Notes: generated from the sequence alone by a model not told the origin. DNA of 64,000 nt from Scatosoma sp045660265 (GCA_045660265.1 JAZRDM010000017.1:1-64000); one strand, 5' to 3'; positions 23,938 through 32,811 are shown, counted from the first letter of the stretch. Numbers and translations are program-made.

Positions 23938-25923
23938 ATGAGAATTGCTTTAGCAGGCAATCCAAACAGCGGGAAAACGACCATGTTTAACGCGCTCACA
24001 GGGAAAAACGAAAAGGTGGGCAATTGGGCGGGCGTTACCGTTGAAAAGAAAGAGCATAAAATTAAAAAAAGCTTTTATAGTGGCGAAGACGAGTTGGTAG
24101 TCGTTGACTTGCCTGGCGCGTATTCTATGTCGCCGTTTACGAGTGAGGAGAGCGTTACAAGCTCGTATATTCACGAAGAAAAGCTGGACGCGATTATCAA
24201 CATTGTAGACGCGACGAATTTAAGCCGCAGCCTGTTTTTTACCACGCAGCTGTTAGAGCTTGGCGTGCCCGTTGTGATTGCGCTTAATAAAGCGGATATT
24301 AACAAGAAAAAGGAAACGGAGATTGACGAAAATTTGCTTTCGAAAAAGCTGGGCTGTCCCGTACTCGAAACGGTTTCAACGTCGGCAAACGGCTTAAAAG
24401 CGGTGATTGCGGAAGCGGTAAAAGCGGTGGGCAGAATACAAACCGCGCCTTTTTCGCAAGGGGCAGTGGATTTGACAGACAAAGATGCTGTGCGCGAAGC
24501 GGATAGAAAACGTTTTGAATTTGTCAATGCTGCCGTGGCGGAAGTGGAAACGCGGAAAGTATTTACCAGCGAAAGAAACGTACAGGATAAAATAGACGCT
24601 GTTTTAACGAATAAGTGGTTTGGTTTGCCTATTTTTGCGGTGGTGATGTTCCTTGTGTTCGGTATTTCGCAAGCGTGGGTAGGGCCTTGGCTTTCGGATA
24701 TCTTTTGCGGTTGGTTGGAAGCGGGGCAAGACCTGCTTGCAACGGCGCTTACGGCGGAAAACGGTGAAATGGGAATTTTGGCGTCCATACTAGTGGACGG
24801 CGTTGTTGGCGGTGTGATAGCCGTTGTGGGATTTTTACCGCTTGTGATGGTGATGTATTTCACCATCGCGCTTTTGGAAGATTGCGGGTACATGGCGCGC
24901 GCGTCTGTTGTACTCGACCCCATTTTCAAAAAAGTGGGGCTGTCGGGGAAATCGATTATTCCCTTCGTTATCGGTACGGGCTGTGCAATTCCCGGAGTAA
25001 TGGCGTGCAGAACCATTCGTAACGAAAGGGAACGCAAAGCCACGGCAATGTTAGCGCCTTTCATGCCTTGCGGGGCAAAATTACCCGTTATTTCCCTGTT
25101 TGCCGGAGCATTTTTTGGTAACTCGGCTTGGGTTGGTGTAACAATGTATTTCGCGGGGATTGCCATTATTCTTGGCTGTGCGTTGCTTATTAACGTTTTG
25201 ACGGGAAATAAAAAACGCAAATCCTTCTTTATTATCGAATTGCCCGAATATAAATGGCCTAGCGTTTGGGGGGCTTGTAAATCTATGTTCTCGCGCGCGT
25301 GGTCGTATATCGTTAAGGCGGGGACAATTATTCTTGTTTGTAATTTTGCGGTGCACGTGATGCAGACGTTTAACTGGTCTTTTCAGGCGGTTGACGCGGA
25401 ACAATCCATTCTGCACGATATAGCTACGCCGTTTGCGTACTTTATCGCGCCCATTATCGGTATTTGCGCTTGGCAGTTGGCGGCGGCGACGATTACCGGC
25501 TTTATCGCCAAAGAAAATGTCGTAGGGACGCTTGCTGTTTGTTATGGTATTACCAACTTCTTTAATATGGAAGATTTGGAAATGATAGAAGGGGCGGCTC
25601 CTACCGTTGCGGCGGCGTTTGCAATTACGAAGGTAGCGGCGTTGGCGTTTTTGATGTTGAACTTATTCTCACCGCCTTGTTTTGCGGCAATCGGCGCAAT
25701 GAATGCGGAAATGAAGGACAAAAAATGGTTTTGGGCGGGCATTGGTTTACAGCTTGCCGTCGGATACGTAGTATCCTTTTTGGTCTTCTTCTTTGGTACG
25801 CTGTTCTCGGGTGCAGGCTTTTTAGATGCTTGGATGCCTATCGTGGGTTGGTGCATAACGCTGGCAATTTCGACGGTGTTTGCGCTGTTGATTATCAAAA
25901 AACGTAAACAAGCCAACACATAA
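23938..25923 (+). CDS. feoB: Ferrous iron transporter FeoB
   Basis: 661 residues. The N-terminal G-domain has G1 GNPNSGKTT (residues 7-15), G3 DLPGAYS and G4 NKAD. A helical linker leads to a membrane domain of about ten helices with the conserved EDCGYMARAS and GTGCAIPGVMACRT motifs, whose cysteines line the proposed Fe(II) path. The start follows AAAGGAGAG. It imports ferrous iron, fitting an anaerobe. It is co-transcribed with feoA and the Cys-rich protein. Confidence 0.96.
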   Translation: MRIALAGNPNSGKTTMFNALTGKNEKVGNWAGVTVEKKEHKIKKSFYSGEDELVVVDLPGAYSMSPFTSEESVTSSYIHEEKLDAIINIVDATNLSRSLFFTTQLLELGVPVVIALNKADINKKKETEIDENLLSKKLGCPVLETVSTSANGLKAVIAEAVKAVGRIQTAPFSQGAVDLTDKDAVREADRKRFEFVNAAVAEVETRKVFTSERNVQDKIDAVLTNKWFGLPIFAVVMFLVFGISQAWVGPWLSDIFCGWLEAGQDLLATALTAENGEMGILASILVDGVVGGVIAVVGFLPLVMVMYFTIALLEDCGYMARASVVLDPIFKKVGLSGKSIIPFVIGTGCAIPGVMACRTIRNERERKATAMLAPFMPCGAKLPVISLFAGAFFGNSAWVGVTMYFAGIAIILGCALLINVLTGNKKRKSFFIIELPEYKWPSVWGACKSMFSRAWSYIVKAGTIILVCNFAVHVMQTFNWSFQAVDAEQSILHDIATPFAYFIAPIIGICAWQLAAATITGFIAKENVVGTLAVCYGITNFFNMEDLEMIEGAAPTVAAAFAITKVAALAFLMLNLFSPPCFAAIGAMNAEMKDKKWFWAGIGLQLAVGYVVSFLVFFFGTLFSGAGFLDAWMPIVGWCITLAISTVFALLIIKKRKQANT

Positions 25924-25934
25924 AGGAGAAACGT

Positions 25935-26192
25935 ATGGAACCTGGAGAAATTATTGCGTTAATTGCGATTACGCTTATTCTTGGCGGCGCGCTGTGGTAT
26001 ATTATTAAATCGAAAAAAAGCGGCAGAAAGTGTATCGGCTGTCCGGGCGGTTGTAACTGCGGGGCGAAAGAGAATAAAAACACTCATGGCTGTTGCGGTT
26101 GTTCGCATTGCGGCGAGCAAGGAGACATAGAAGCTGGTGAAGAAATCGGCGAAACTGCGCCGGAAACGGAGCTTTCAGAAGACCTGGAATAA
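25935..26192 (+). CDS. FeoB-associated Cys-rich membrane protein
   Basis: 85 residues. One N-terminal transmembrane helix (IIALIAITLILGGALWYII) is followed by a short cytoplasmic Cys-rich segment (CIGCPGGCNCG, CCGCSHCG) and an acidic tail. This is the layout of the FeoB_associated family, a FeoC-like accessory in Firmicutes. The cysteines may bind iron or zinc; that is inference. It starts 12 bases after feoB, behind AAAGGAG. Confidence 0.88.
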   Translation: MEPGEIIALIAITLILGGALWYIIKSKKSGRKCIGCPGGCNCGAKENKNTHGCCGCSHCGEQGDIEAGEEIGETAPETELSEDLE

Positions 26193-26194
26193 CA

Positions 26195-26227
26195 AAAAAA
26201 GCAAACGCGAAAGATGTTTGCTTTTTT
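26195..26227 (+). terminator. Terminator of the feo operon
   Basis: AAAAAAGCAAAC and GTTTGCTTTTTT pair over 12 positions around a nine-base loop, ending in a T-run. Confidence 0.9.
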
Positions 26228-26252
26228 AATATAAAAATTTTTTAACAAAGCC

Positions 26253-26281
26253 TTTACAAACGCAAGAAAATGCGTTATAAT
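26253..26281 (+). promoter_or_regulatory. Promoter of the DtxR-family gene
   Basis: TTTACA (26253-26258), a 17-base spacer containing the inverted repeat CGCA-N6-TGCG, and TATAAT (26276-26281). The GTTAGC operator seen before feoA and feoB is absent here. Confidence 0.75.
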
Positions 26282-26311
26282 GTGCAAAAGTACAAACAAA
26301 AGGGGAAAGGT

Positions 26312-26680
26312 ATGAAATATCGTGAGTCGGAAGAAATGTATTTAGAAACGATTTTGCTTTTAAAAAAGCAAAAAAGCAGTGTACATTCCATTGATATTGC
26401 AAACGAATTAGAATATTCCCGTCCCAGCGTATCGCGTGCTGTAGGGTTACTCCAAAAAAACGGGTATATCACGATGGCAGCTTCGGGGGAAATCGAATTG
26501 ACGCAAGCCGGTTACGATAAAGCGCGTTCCATTTACGAAAGACATAACGTTATTACCAAGGTGTTGACCAAGCTGGGCGCAAACCAAACGGTAGCGGAAG
26601 AAAATGCTTGCCGTATCGAGCACGTTATTTCTGACGAATTAGTGCAAACGCTTAAAGAATTTTTAGAAAAAGATAAATAA
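26312..26680 (+). CDS. DtxR/MntR-family metal-dependent regulator
   Basis: 122 residues. The N-terminal winged helix (MKYRESEEMYLETILLLKK, then YSRPSVSRAVGLLQKNGYI) and dimerisation helix (ITKVLTKLGANQTVAEENACRIEHVIS) match the family. Metal ligands are expected in the E..H and C/E..E..H positions (A-E-E-N-A-C-R-I-E-H). There is no C-terminal SH3 domain, as in MntR and short IdeR types. Being adjacent to feoAB, with matching operators, it probably represses iron uptake when metal is sufficient. The start is ATG 26312 with AGGGGAAAGG. Confidence 0.88.
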   Translation: MKYRESEEMYLETILLLKKQKSSVHSIDIANELEYSRPSVSRAVGLLQKNGYITMAASGEIELTQAGYDKARSIYERHNVITKVLTKLGANQTVAEENACRIEHVISDELVQTLKEFLEKDK

Positions 26681-26803
26681 ACCGATTAAAGACGGTTAAA
26701 CGGGCGTTTAAAAACGGTTGATTTACGGTTTGAGGAAATATTCGTTTAAAAATGATAAGCAAATTAGGGTAAAATAAAGGCGCATAAAGCGTTTGGGGAG
26801 AAT

Positions 26804-27532
26804 ATGATTTTATACTATGTAAGACACGGCGATCCTATTTACGAGCCGGACAGTTTGACGGAATTAGGGCATAAGCAAGCGGCGGCATTGGCAAAACGAT
26901 TTTCGTTGTATGGATTAGACGAAGTATATTCTTCTCCGTCCAACCGCGCGAAACTGACGGCACAGCCTACCTGCGAAGCGCTCGGCTTGACAATGAAAAT
27001 TTGCGATTGGGCAGATGAAGCAAAAGCGGGCGAAGATACTATGATTACCAACGCGGATGGAAAGCTGGAATGGGCGTTTACGGATAAGGATTTGATTTTG
27101 AAGTTCAATGATCCTAGCGTGCGCGCCTTGGATATGGAGTGGTATAAGCACGAGCATTTTAAAAATTATCCCTTTGAAAAAGGAATGAAGAGAATTGAGG
27201 CGGCGGTGGATGAGTTTTTGCTGTCTTTAGGATATAAACACGATAGAAAAAACCATTGCTACGAAAAGGTTGGAAAATCCCCTGAAAGAGTGGCGCTTTT
27301 TGCCCACGGCGGCGCGGCAATGATGATTTTAAGCTCGATTTTAGATATTCCGTATCCGCAATTTGCAACGCGTTGCTCGATTTCACACTCTTCCGTAACG
27401 GCAATCACGTTTGGGCTTTCTTCTCTTGGCGACGAAGGGCGTATGTATCCGCAAGTGTTCCAGTATGCAAACGATTCGCATTTGTATAAAGAAGAAATTC
27501 TTACGGGGTACAATAATTCGGTAAATATTTAA
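26804..27532 (+). CDS. Histidine phosphatase family protein
   Basis: 242 residues. The RHG catalytic motif is at residues 8-10 (YYVRHGDP) and the second active-site histidine is in FAHGGAA near 168. The family includes phosphoglycerate mutases and small-molecule phosphatases; the substrate here cannot be told from sequence. A GGGGAG site precedes the ATG. It is monocistronic. Confidence 0.85.
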   Translation: MILYYVRHGDPIYEPDSLTELGHKQAAALAKRFSLYGLDEVYSSPSNRAKLTAQPTCEALGLTMKICDWADEAKAGEDTMITNADGKLEWAFTDKDLILKFNDPSVRALDMEWYKHEHFKNYPFEKGMKRIEAAVDEFLLSLGYKHDRKNHCYEKVGKSPERVALFAHGGAAMMILSSILDIPYPQFATRCSISHSSVTAITFGLSSLGDEGRMYPQVFQYANDSHLYKEEILTGYNNSVNI

Positions 27533-27609
27533 TGCGGGCAAACGGTTTTTGACAAGCGGGGCATAGGAAATTAAACATGCCAAAATATCAATGTTAAAAT
27601 TAAAAATGA

Positions 27610-27643
27610 AAAAAAGGCTAACGAAGTTTCGTTAGCCTTTTTT
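27610..27643 (+). terminator. Bidirectional terminator
   Basis: AAAAAAGGCTAACGA and TCGTTAGCCTTTTTT form a long stem with loop AGTT and T-runs in both directions. It serves the phosphatase gene and the convergent small gene at 27701. Confidence 0.92.
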
Positions 27644-27700
27644 ATCAAATTATAAAGTAAAAAAGTTTTTGTTTTTACACATTCTCTAGTAAATTTGCCA

Positions 27701-27934
27701 TTAAAATTTTCTTTGATACAGCTCTTGTGCGATTTGGAAAAATGCATCCCTTTTGTCGCGGAAATCTTTATATAATTCTTGCTGTTTTTCGTCTAAAGAA
27801 TCGACGAGGTCGTTTTCCGCTATCCACATTTGACTTTGGGCTATTCTAAACTCATAGTCCATATCACTGCGTATTTTTTCAGCCACTTTACCGATCATTT
27901 CCCCAATTTCTTCTTCTGTAAATTTCTTTTTCAT
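27701..27934 (-). CDS. Unrecognised small charged helical protein
   Basis: 77 residues, mostly predicted helix and rich in Glu, Lys and Gln (MKKKFTEEEIGEMIGKVAEKI; then SLDEKQQELYKDFRDKRDAF). No family recognised. AAGGAG lies seven bases upstream. The start is directly downstream of a candidate RNA gene with its own terminator (27951-28156), so the gene is either read by terminator leakage or has a weak promoter of its own. Confidence 0.65.
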   Translation of the reverse strand: MKKKFTEEEIGEMIGKVAEKIRSDMDYEFRIAQSQMWIAENDLVDSLDEKQQELYKDFRDKRDAFFQIAQELYQRKF

Positions 27935-27950
27935 AAAGACTCCTTATAAT

Positions 27951-27980
27951 AAAAAAGTGCGTTGACCGAAGCCAACGCAC
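27951..27980 (-). terminator. Terminator of the candidate RNA
   Basis: On the minus strand GTGCGTTG and CAACGCAC form an 8-bp stem with a GC-TTCG-type loop, followed by TTTTTT. It lies between the candidate RNA and the gene at 27934. Confidence 0.85.
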
Positions 27981-28156
27981 AAAAACGCAGGCTCCAATCG
28001 TCGCCAAACAATCTATCGTAGTATAAGTGAAACCTTACTATCAAGAAGGAGCTGCATTTTTAACAAATTACTTTCTTGATAGTATGATAATAAAAAGGTA
28101 TAATATTCCTATAAAAGAAAAAACACTTATTGCTACAAGTATTCAAATTGTTTGGC
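27951..28156 (-). ncRNA. Structured RNA, 6S-like candidate
   Basis: About 206 bases with its own promoter and intrinsic terminator. The predicted 5' end (28156) starts GCCAAACAAT, which pairs perfectly with ATTGTTTGGC at 28012-28003. Inside, GTAG/CTAC and ATAAGTG (28130-28124) pairs with CACTTAT (28029-28023). The apex is an 11-bp stem, ACTATCAAGAA (28083-28073) with TTCTTGATAGT (28047-28037). The unpaired stretch between the closing and apical stems resembles the 6S RNA bubble. No reading frame is present. 6S identity is inference; an unknown ncRNA or a leader for the gene at 27934 are the alternatives. Confidence 0.6.
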
Positions 28157-28162
28157 AAATTT

Positions 28163-28191
28163 AGTATAGCACAAACGAAAAGTTTTTTCAA
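28163..28191 (-). promoter_or_regulatory. Promoter of the candidate RNA
   Basis: On the minus strand TTGAAA (28191-28186), a 17-base spacer and TATACT (28168-28163). The expected start, about seven bases on, is exactly the first base of the long closing stem at 28156. Confidence 0.75.
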
Positions 28192-28231
28192 GCGGTTTCT
28201 ATAAAAATAACCAAGAAATTTTGTTTTGCTA

Positions 28232-28260
28232 TTGACAAGCATACAAACGTGTAGTATAAT
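28232..28260 (+). promoter_or_regulatory. Promoter of the TetR operon
   Basis: Consensus TTGACA (28232-28237), 17-base spacer and TATAAT (28255-28260), immediately followed by a dyad operator. Confidence 0.9.
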
Positions 28261-28267
28261 GCACTTA

Positions 28268-28283
28268 AATGAACGTGTTCATT
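28268..28283 (+). promoter_or_regulatory. Operator for the TetR-family regulator
   Basis: AATGAACGTGTTCATT: seven-base arms around GT, located at the expected transcription start and just before the regulator gene. This is the usual arrangement for TetR autorepression. Confidence 0.8.
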
Positions 28284-28295
28284 AAAGGAGTGCGT

Positions 28296-28805
28296 ATGCC
28301 AAAGAAAATAGAAAATATACGTCAATTATTGCTAGATAAGGCGAAATGGCTGTTAGAAAAAGAAGGATATGCAAAACTGACTATGCGCTCGGTGGCAAGT
28401 GCGTGCGGGTTAGGGGTTGGTACAGCGTATAATTATTTTTCGTCTAAAGATATGCTTATCGCGTCTTTTATGCTAGAGGATTGGAGAAATACCTTGCAAA
28501 AAATGCAAGCGTGTCAGGCGAAAGGCGTGGAAAAAGTGGGGAGCGTTTATCAAAATTTGCTCGAATTTATCGCGCAACATCAAACGTTATTTTCGGACGA
28601 GGGCGCGCAAAAGAGCTATTTAGCAAGCTCGGCGGCGTGGCATAAGCAGTTGAGAGAGCAACTTTCCCAAGAGGTGTTACCAGCTTGTCAAGGCAAAGAG
28701 CAAGAGGAGTTTTTATCCCTCTTTATTGCGGATTCCCTGCTGTCGTGGAGCGTGGAAGGAAGAGCGTTTTCCGACTTAAAACCTATTATTGAAAAGCTAT
28801 TATAA
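28296..28805 (+). CDS. TetR-family transcriptional regulator
   Basis: 169 residues. The N-terminal HTH is clear (LTMRSVASACGLGVGTAYNYFSSKDML, residues about 28-54). The C-terminal ligand domain is not assignable. ATG 28296 follows AAGGAGTG; an upstream ATG at 28269 lies inside the operator and is less likely. It leads a seven-gene run to 33459 and probably represses it together with itself; the inducing ligand is unknown. Confidence 0.88.
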   Translation: MPKKIENIRQLLLDKAKWLLEKEGYAKLTMRSVASACGLGVGTAYNYFSSKDMLIASFMLEDWRNTLQKMQACQAKGVEKVGSVYQNLLEFIAQHQTLFSDEGAQKSYLASSAAWHKQLREQLSQEVLPACQGKEQEEFLSLFIADSLLSWSVEGRAFSDLKPIIEKLL

Positions 28806-28819
28806 AGGAGATATATCAA

Positions 28820-29749
28820 ATGAGCAGTTTTGAAAATTTACGTATCGTAGACAACTTTTATCAAACGTCCCTGTTTTTTCCGATGCCGACGGTAGTAATC
28901 GGTACGCTGTGCGAAGACGGGACGACGTCGCTGGGGCCGTATTCGTTAATACAGCCGTATTATGTAGCGGGGAAAGATTATTACGCTATGTTGCTTTCTT
29001 GCCGTAACTCTTCTAATACGGCGCAAAACATTTTGCGTAATGGGAAATGTTCGATTAACTTTATTACGGACGAACCCAAGTATTTCAAAGAAGCGGTAAA
29101 GCTTTCATGGCCAGGGGATAAACCTTCTGAAAAGATGCCCAAATGCAATTTTAAATTAGAAAAGAGCATGATTGAAGAAGAAACGGGCGAGGCGCGTCCT
29201 ATGGTGTTGACGGACGCAATGCAGGTTATCGAATGTACGTGGGTGAGAGAGCTTGACGGCGCGGATAAAGACCAAGCAGGCGAATTGCACGGTTATGAAG
29301 GCCCGTATCACGATTTCAATGGGATTACAAGTAAATTCGGCGCGCATTTCATTTTAAAAATCGATAAAATTTTAATGAAGAAGAAATACAGCGACGCCAT
29401 TATTAACGGCGTAAAGGCGGGGGATTTCCCTAATTTGCCCGTTGATTACGGCTATCGCGACAGTAAAAATTTCTGGTATCATAGGGCTAAGAGAATGAAA
29501 GCAGAGCTCTTGCAAATGCGTCAAGCTTCGTTGGAATCGGTGCGTTATGCGGCGGATAGAGTGGATGATAAAGTTAAATTCACGGACGAAGCGTTAAAGA
29601 CGGTTTTGGGTGTGCCCAGAGTATTCTTGCCCCTCGTTTTAAAGGGCTGTGTTTCGTGGGCAAAGGAAAACGGCGTAGAGTTGGTAACGGAAGAGCATAT
29701 GAAGATTATCAACGATAAACGTTCGCAAGAAAAAAATAAAAAGAAATAA
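28820..29749 (+). CDS. Flavin reductase-like, FMN split-barrel protein
   Basis: 309 residues. The N-terminal two thirds match the flavin reductase-like split barrel (FFPMPTVVIGTLCEDGTTSLGP, then LLSCRNSSNTAQNILRNGKCSINF). The C-terminal extension (VRYAADRVDDKVKFTDEALKTVLGVPRVF) is helical and charged, possibly for protein contacts. It probably binds FMN and reduces an organic substrate. It lies second in the TetR operon next to an NAD(P)-binding protein. Confidence 0.75.
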   Translation: MSSFENLRIVDNFYQTSLFFPMPTVVIGTLCEDGTTSLGPYSLIQPYYVAGKDYYAMLLSCRNSSNTAQNILRNGKCSINFITDEPKYFKEAVKLSWPGDKPSEKMPKCNFKLEKSMIEEETGEARPMVLTDAMQVIECTWVRELDGADKDQAGELHGYEGPYHDFNGITSKFGAHFILKIDKILMKKKYSDAIINGVKAGDFPNLPVDYGYRDSKNFWYHRAKRMKAELLQMRQASLESVRYAADRVDDKVKFTDEALKTVLGVPRVFLPLVLKGCVSWAKENGVELVTEEHMKIINDKRSQEKNKKK

Positions 29750-29767
29750 TAAAGGAGAAAAAATATT

Positions 29768-30619
29768 ATGAAAATTGTACTTGCAGGCGCTTATGGCAAT
29801 TTAGGTTCGGACATTTTTAAGTCGTTGTTAAAGGAAGGACACGAAGTTGTTGCCGCGGATATGATTGAAAAGGATCTTGGTGTAGAGGGTAATTTTACGT
29901 TTAAGAAAATTGACATCACCGATCCTGAAACGCTTAAGGGGATTTGCGACGGCGCAGACGCGGTGATTACAACGGTAGGTCTTACCAAAACGTCAGCCAC
30001 CGTTACAAACTACCAAATCGATTATCAAGGAAACTTAAACCTTCTTAACGAAGCAAAGGCGGCGGGTGTAAAGAACTTTACGTATATTTCCGTTATCAAG
30101 GCGGATAAAGCGCCTAAGGTGCCTATGTTGCATGCAAAATATCTTTTTGAAGAAGAACTTAAAAAGAGCGGTTTGAACTGGGTTATCCACCGTCCTACCG
30201 GTTATTTCTACGATATTGTAAAAGTATTTAAGCCTATGGTTGAAAAGGGCGAAGTTACGTTGCTTGGGAAAGAAGCTGTACACGCAAACGTTATTTCGAC
30301 GGAAGATTTTGCCGAATTTATCGTAAAACACGTTATGGACGAAAACGTAACGTACGACGTAGGCGGAAAGGAAACGTATTCGTACGAAGAAATTGCAAAT
30401 ATGTGTTTTGCGGCGGCAGGCAAAGAACCTGTCATCAAACGCGCGCCCGCATTCTTGTTTGACGTGCTTGCGTTTGTGAATAAACTCAAGAAAAACGGTA
30501 AAGAAGCGATTTTGCGTTTCTCCAAGTGGACGCTTACGGAAGAAATGGTGGGCGATACCGTTTACGGTGATATGAGTTTTGCCGAATACATTAAAGAAAG
30601 TTTTACTAAGGAGGCATAA
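29768..30619 (+). CDS. NmrA-like atypical SDR / NAD(P)-binding protein
   Basis: 283 residues. The dinucleotide-binding motif GAYGNLGSD lies at residues 7-15. DGADAVITTVGLTK follows, then the region NFTYISVIKADKAPKVP, and the second half contains a GKETYSYEEIANM segment. This is the layout of extended/atypical short-chain dehydrogenases such as NmrA-type proteins, which lack a classical YxxxK triad. Substrate unknown. It fits a redox operon with its neighbours. Confidence 0.8.
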   Translation: MKIVLAGAYGNLGSDIFKSLLKEGHEVVAADMIEKDLGVEGNFTFKKIDITDPETLKGICDGADAVITTVGLTKTSATVTNYQIDYQGNLNLLNEAKAAGVKNFTYISVIKADKAPKVPMLHAKYLFEEELKKSGLNWVIHRPTGYFYDIVKVFKPMVEKGEVTLLGKEAVHANVISTEDFAEFIVKHVMDENVTYDVGGKETYSYEEIANMCFAAAGKEPVIKRAPAFLFDVLAFVNKLKKNGKEAILRFSKWTLTEEMVGDTVYGDMSFAEYIKESFTKEA

Positions 30620-30621
30620 GT

Positions 30622-31437
30622 ATGGGTTGGGAGTTTTTGTGGATATTTGCCGTTATCGCATTAGTATTAAGCGCGGTAGGCTTTTATAAATTTGTTTATT
30701 TCCTTTCTATCGGCTACGGCTTCTCCGTAGCGGGTATCGGCGTAGCGCTTGCGATTATGAGTTTGGTTGGCGCATTTCCGCAAACAGCAGGCGTAGAACA
30801 TTATATTTTATTTGCTTTGCTTGTCATTTACGGTATTCGCTTGTCCGGGTTCTTGCTTATCCGAGAATTGAAAAATATTTCTTTTAAAAAGACGGACGTA
30901 TTTAAAGATACGTTAAAGAAATCGGAAGAAAAGGCAATGCCTGTGTTTGTGAAAGCGACCATTTGGATTTGCGTTGCTATTTTGTACGTAGCGCAAACGT
31001 CTCCCGTATTTTTTAGAATGTACAACGGTACGCAAACGTCTGCGCTTGTTTGGGTGGGGATTGCTATCGCGGTAATCGCTATCGCAATCGAATGGATTGC
31101 AGACCAACAAAAATCGGCGCAAAAAGCGAAAAATCCGAACAAAGTAGCAACCGAAGGTCTTTATAAAATCGTTCGTTGTCCCAACTATTTCGGGGAAATT
31201 TTGTTCTGGACGGGATTGTTTGTATCCTCGCTTGATTCGCTTTGCACGGTAGGGCAATGGATTACGGCTGTGTTGGCGTACGTGGCAATCGTATATATTA
31301 TGTTCAACGGGGCGCAACGCTTAGAAAAACGTCAAATGGAACGTTATAAAGATGATCCCGAATATAACGCATATGTTGAAAAGACGCCTATTATCATTCC
31401 TTTATTGCCTATCTATCATTTAAACAAGAAGAACTGA
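30622..31437 (+). CDS. DUF1295 integral membrane reductase-like protein
   Basis: 271 residues with about six hydrophobic helices and the C-terminal motif of the DUF1295 / steroid 5-alpha-reductase-like family (LYKIVRCPNYFGEILFWTGLFV, then YVEKTPIIIPLLP). Such proteins reduce C=C bonds in lipids using NAD(P)H, but substrates of bacterial DUF1295 members are mostly unknown. It begins two bases after the NmrA-like stop, indicating tight coupling. Confidence 0.85.
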   Translation: MGWEFLWIFAVIALVLSAVGFYKFVYFLSIGYGFSVAGIGVALAIMSLVGAFPQTAGVEHYILFALLVIYGIRLSGFLLIRELKNISFKKTDVFKDTLKKSEEKAMPVFVKATIWICVAILYVAQTSPVFFRMYNGTQTSALVWVGIAIAVIAIAIEWIADQQKSAQKAKNPNKVATEGLYKIVRCPNYFGEILFWTGLFVSSLDSLCTVGQWITAVLAYVAIVYIMFNGAQRLEKRQMERYKDDPEYNAYVEKTPIIIPLLPIYHLNKKN

Positions 31438-31446
31438 TAAACAGTT

Positions 31447-32166
31447 ATGCAAAAATCATTAAAGAATAAAATTATAAAAATCGCGAGTATTACCCTAGCT
31501 GTAATACTCGTGTGTATAGGCGGATTTTTCATTTACGTTTCCGATTATTACCGCGCAGACGAAAGCGCGCAAGAAGTTGCTCGTGCGGAATATGTTACCG
31601 GTACGTCGGAAGGCGATTACGTAATTTCAAAGTCGGAAAATGCAAAAATCGGATGTATTTTTTATCCTGGTGCAAAGGTGGAAACAAAGGCATATTTGCC
31701 TTTAATGGATGAGTTGGCTAAGGTAAATATCGATTGCTTTTTAATAGATATGCTGTTTCATTTGGCGTTTTTTGATGTCAATGCGGCGGATAGAATTATT
31801 CAAGCAAATCCGCAAATAGAAAAGTGGTACATTGCTGGACATTCGCTTGGCGGCGCTATGGCTTCGCAATACGCCTATGAACACCAAGATACCATTTCGG
31901 GACTTATTTTGTTGGGCGCGTATCCTTACAAAGAATATCCGTTAGACAAAACTTTGACGATTTACGGCGAATTGGATACTAGCGTAGAAGATAAAATCAA
32001 TTATACGCAAAACGTGTATGTTATAAAGGGCGGGAATCATGCGCAGTTTGGCAATTATGGCAAGCAGAGCGGTGATGCCGACGCGAAAATTAACGCGAAG
32101 GCTCAACAAATACAAGCGGTAGCGTATATGCATACCTTTATCCTTTTTGGCGACTGGTCTATATAA
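31447..32166 (+). CDS. Membrane-anchored alpha/beta hydrolase
   Basis: 239 residues. An N-terminal transmembrane helix (ITLAVILVCIGGFFIYVSDYY) anchors an extracytoplasmic domain. The nucleophile elbow is GHSLGGAM (near residue 137), and the terminal histidine is likely in GGNHAQFGNY near 198. It resembles the Abhydrolase_5 family of small lipases/esterases. Substrate unknown. It continues the TetR operon. Confidence 0.8.
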   Translation: MQKSLKNKIIKIASITLAVILVCIGGFFIYVSDYYRADESAQEVARAEYVTGTSEGDYVISKSENAKIGCIFYPGAKVETKAYLPLMDELAKVNIDCFLIDMLFHLAFFDVNAADRIIQANPQIEKWYIAGHSLGGAMASQYAYEHQDTISGLILLGAYPYKEYPLDKTLTIYGELDTSVEDKINYTQNVYVIKGGNHAQFGNYGKQSGDADAKINAKAQQIQAVAYMHTFILFGDWSI

Positions 32167-32184
32167 GACGAAGGAGAAAAATAT

Positions 32185-32811
32185 ATGGAATTTACCGTTC
32201 CTATGGCTTTGGTAGATTATATCCCCGTTATTTGTTTTGCAGTGGCGGCGGTGATGTTAATTAAAATGCTTTATAACAAAATGAGTGCGGCTGCGTTTGC
32301 GCTGTTTGCGGCGGGGACGATTGACGTCGTTTGCGCGGGTGCGCTGAAAGCGACGTATAAGCTGTTGTATGCGGCAAACGTGTGCGATTTTCAATCGTTA
32401 AACGCTATGTTTTTCCCTGTGCAGTCCATTGGGTTCTTGTTGGCGGGGATTGGTATTTTGATGATGCTCTGTCAAAAGAAAGGAAAGGGCGCATTGTTGT
32501 CGGCGGCGGCTCCCGCGGTGTATAAAGGCACGTTTGTTTTTGTTGGCTTGATGGTTGCGGGGCTGGGCGTTATGGACGCTGTGCTTTGCGTTCTTAGCGC
32601 AAAATTAAAGAAAAAATGGTTAATTGCCGTATTTGTATTCTCGTTTGTGTGCTCGCTTGCAATGGGGTATTTATCCTCGCAAGACTTCGCGCAAGCGTCT
32701 ATGAATTGGATTGCGGAAATTGTCAACGTTTGCGGGCAAGGCTCGTTACTTTTTGGCGTATGGAAGCTGAAAGAATCGGGCTTGGAAGCGTTAGAGCTTG
32801 GGGGCAAATAA
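32185..32811 (+). CDS. Multi-pass membrane protein, unknown
   Basis: 208 residues with about six hydrophobic stretches (for example VICFAVAAVMLIKMLYNKM and WLIAVFVFSFVCSLAMGYL). No family recognised. The start follows GAAGGAG. Its stop codon (TAA) abuts the ATG of the next gene, so the two are translationally coupled. It is probably a partner of the membrane lipid-type enzymes upstream; that is inference from context only. Confidence 0.65.
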   Translation: MEFTVPMALVDYIPVICFAVAAVMLIKMLYNKMSAAAFALFAAGTIDVVCAGALKATYKLLYAANVCDFQSLNAMFFPVQSIGFLLAGIGILMMLCQKKGKGALLSAAAPAVYKGTFVFVGLMVAGLGVMDAVLCVLSAKLKKKWLIAVFVFSFVCSLAMGYLSSQDFAQASMNWIAEIVNVCGQGSLLFGVWKLKESGLEALELGGK

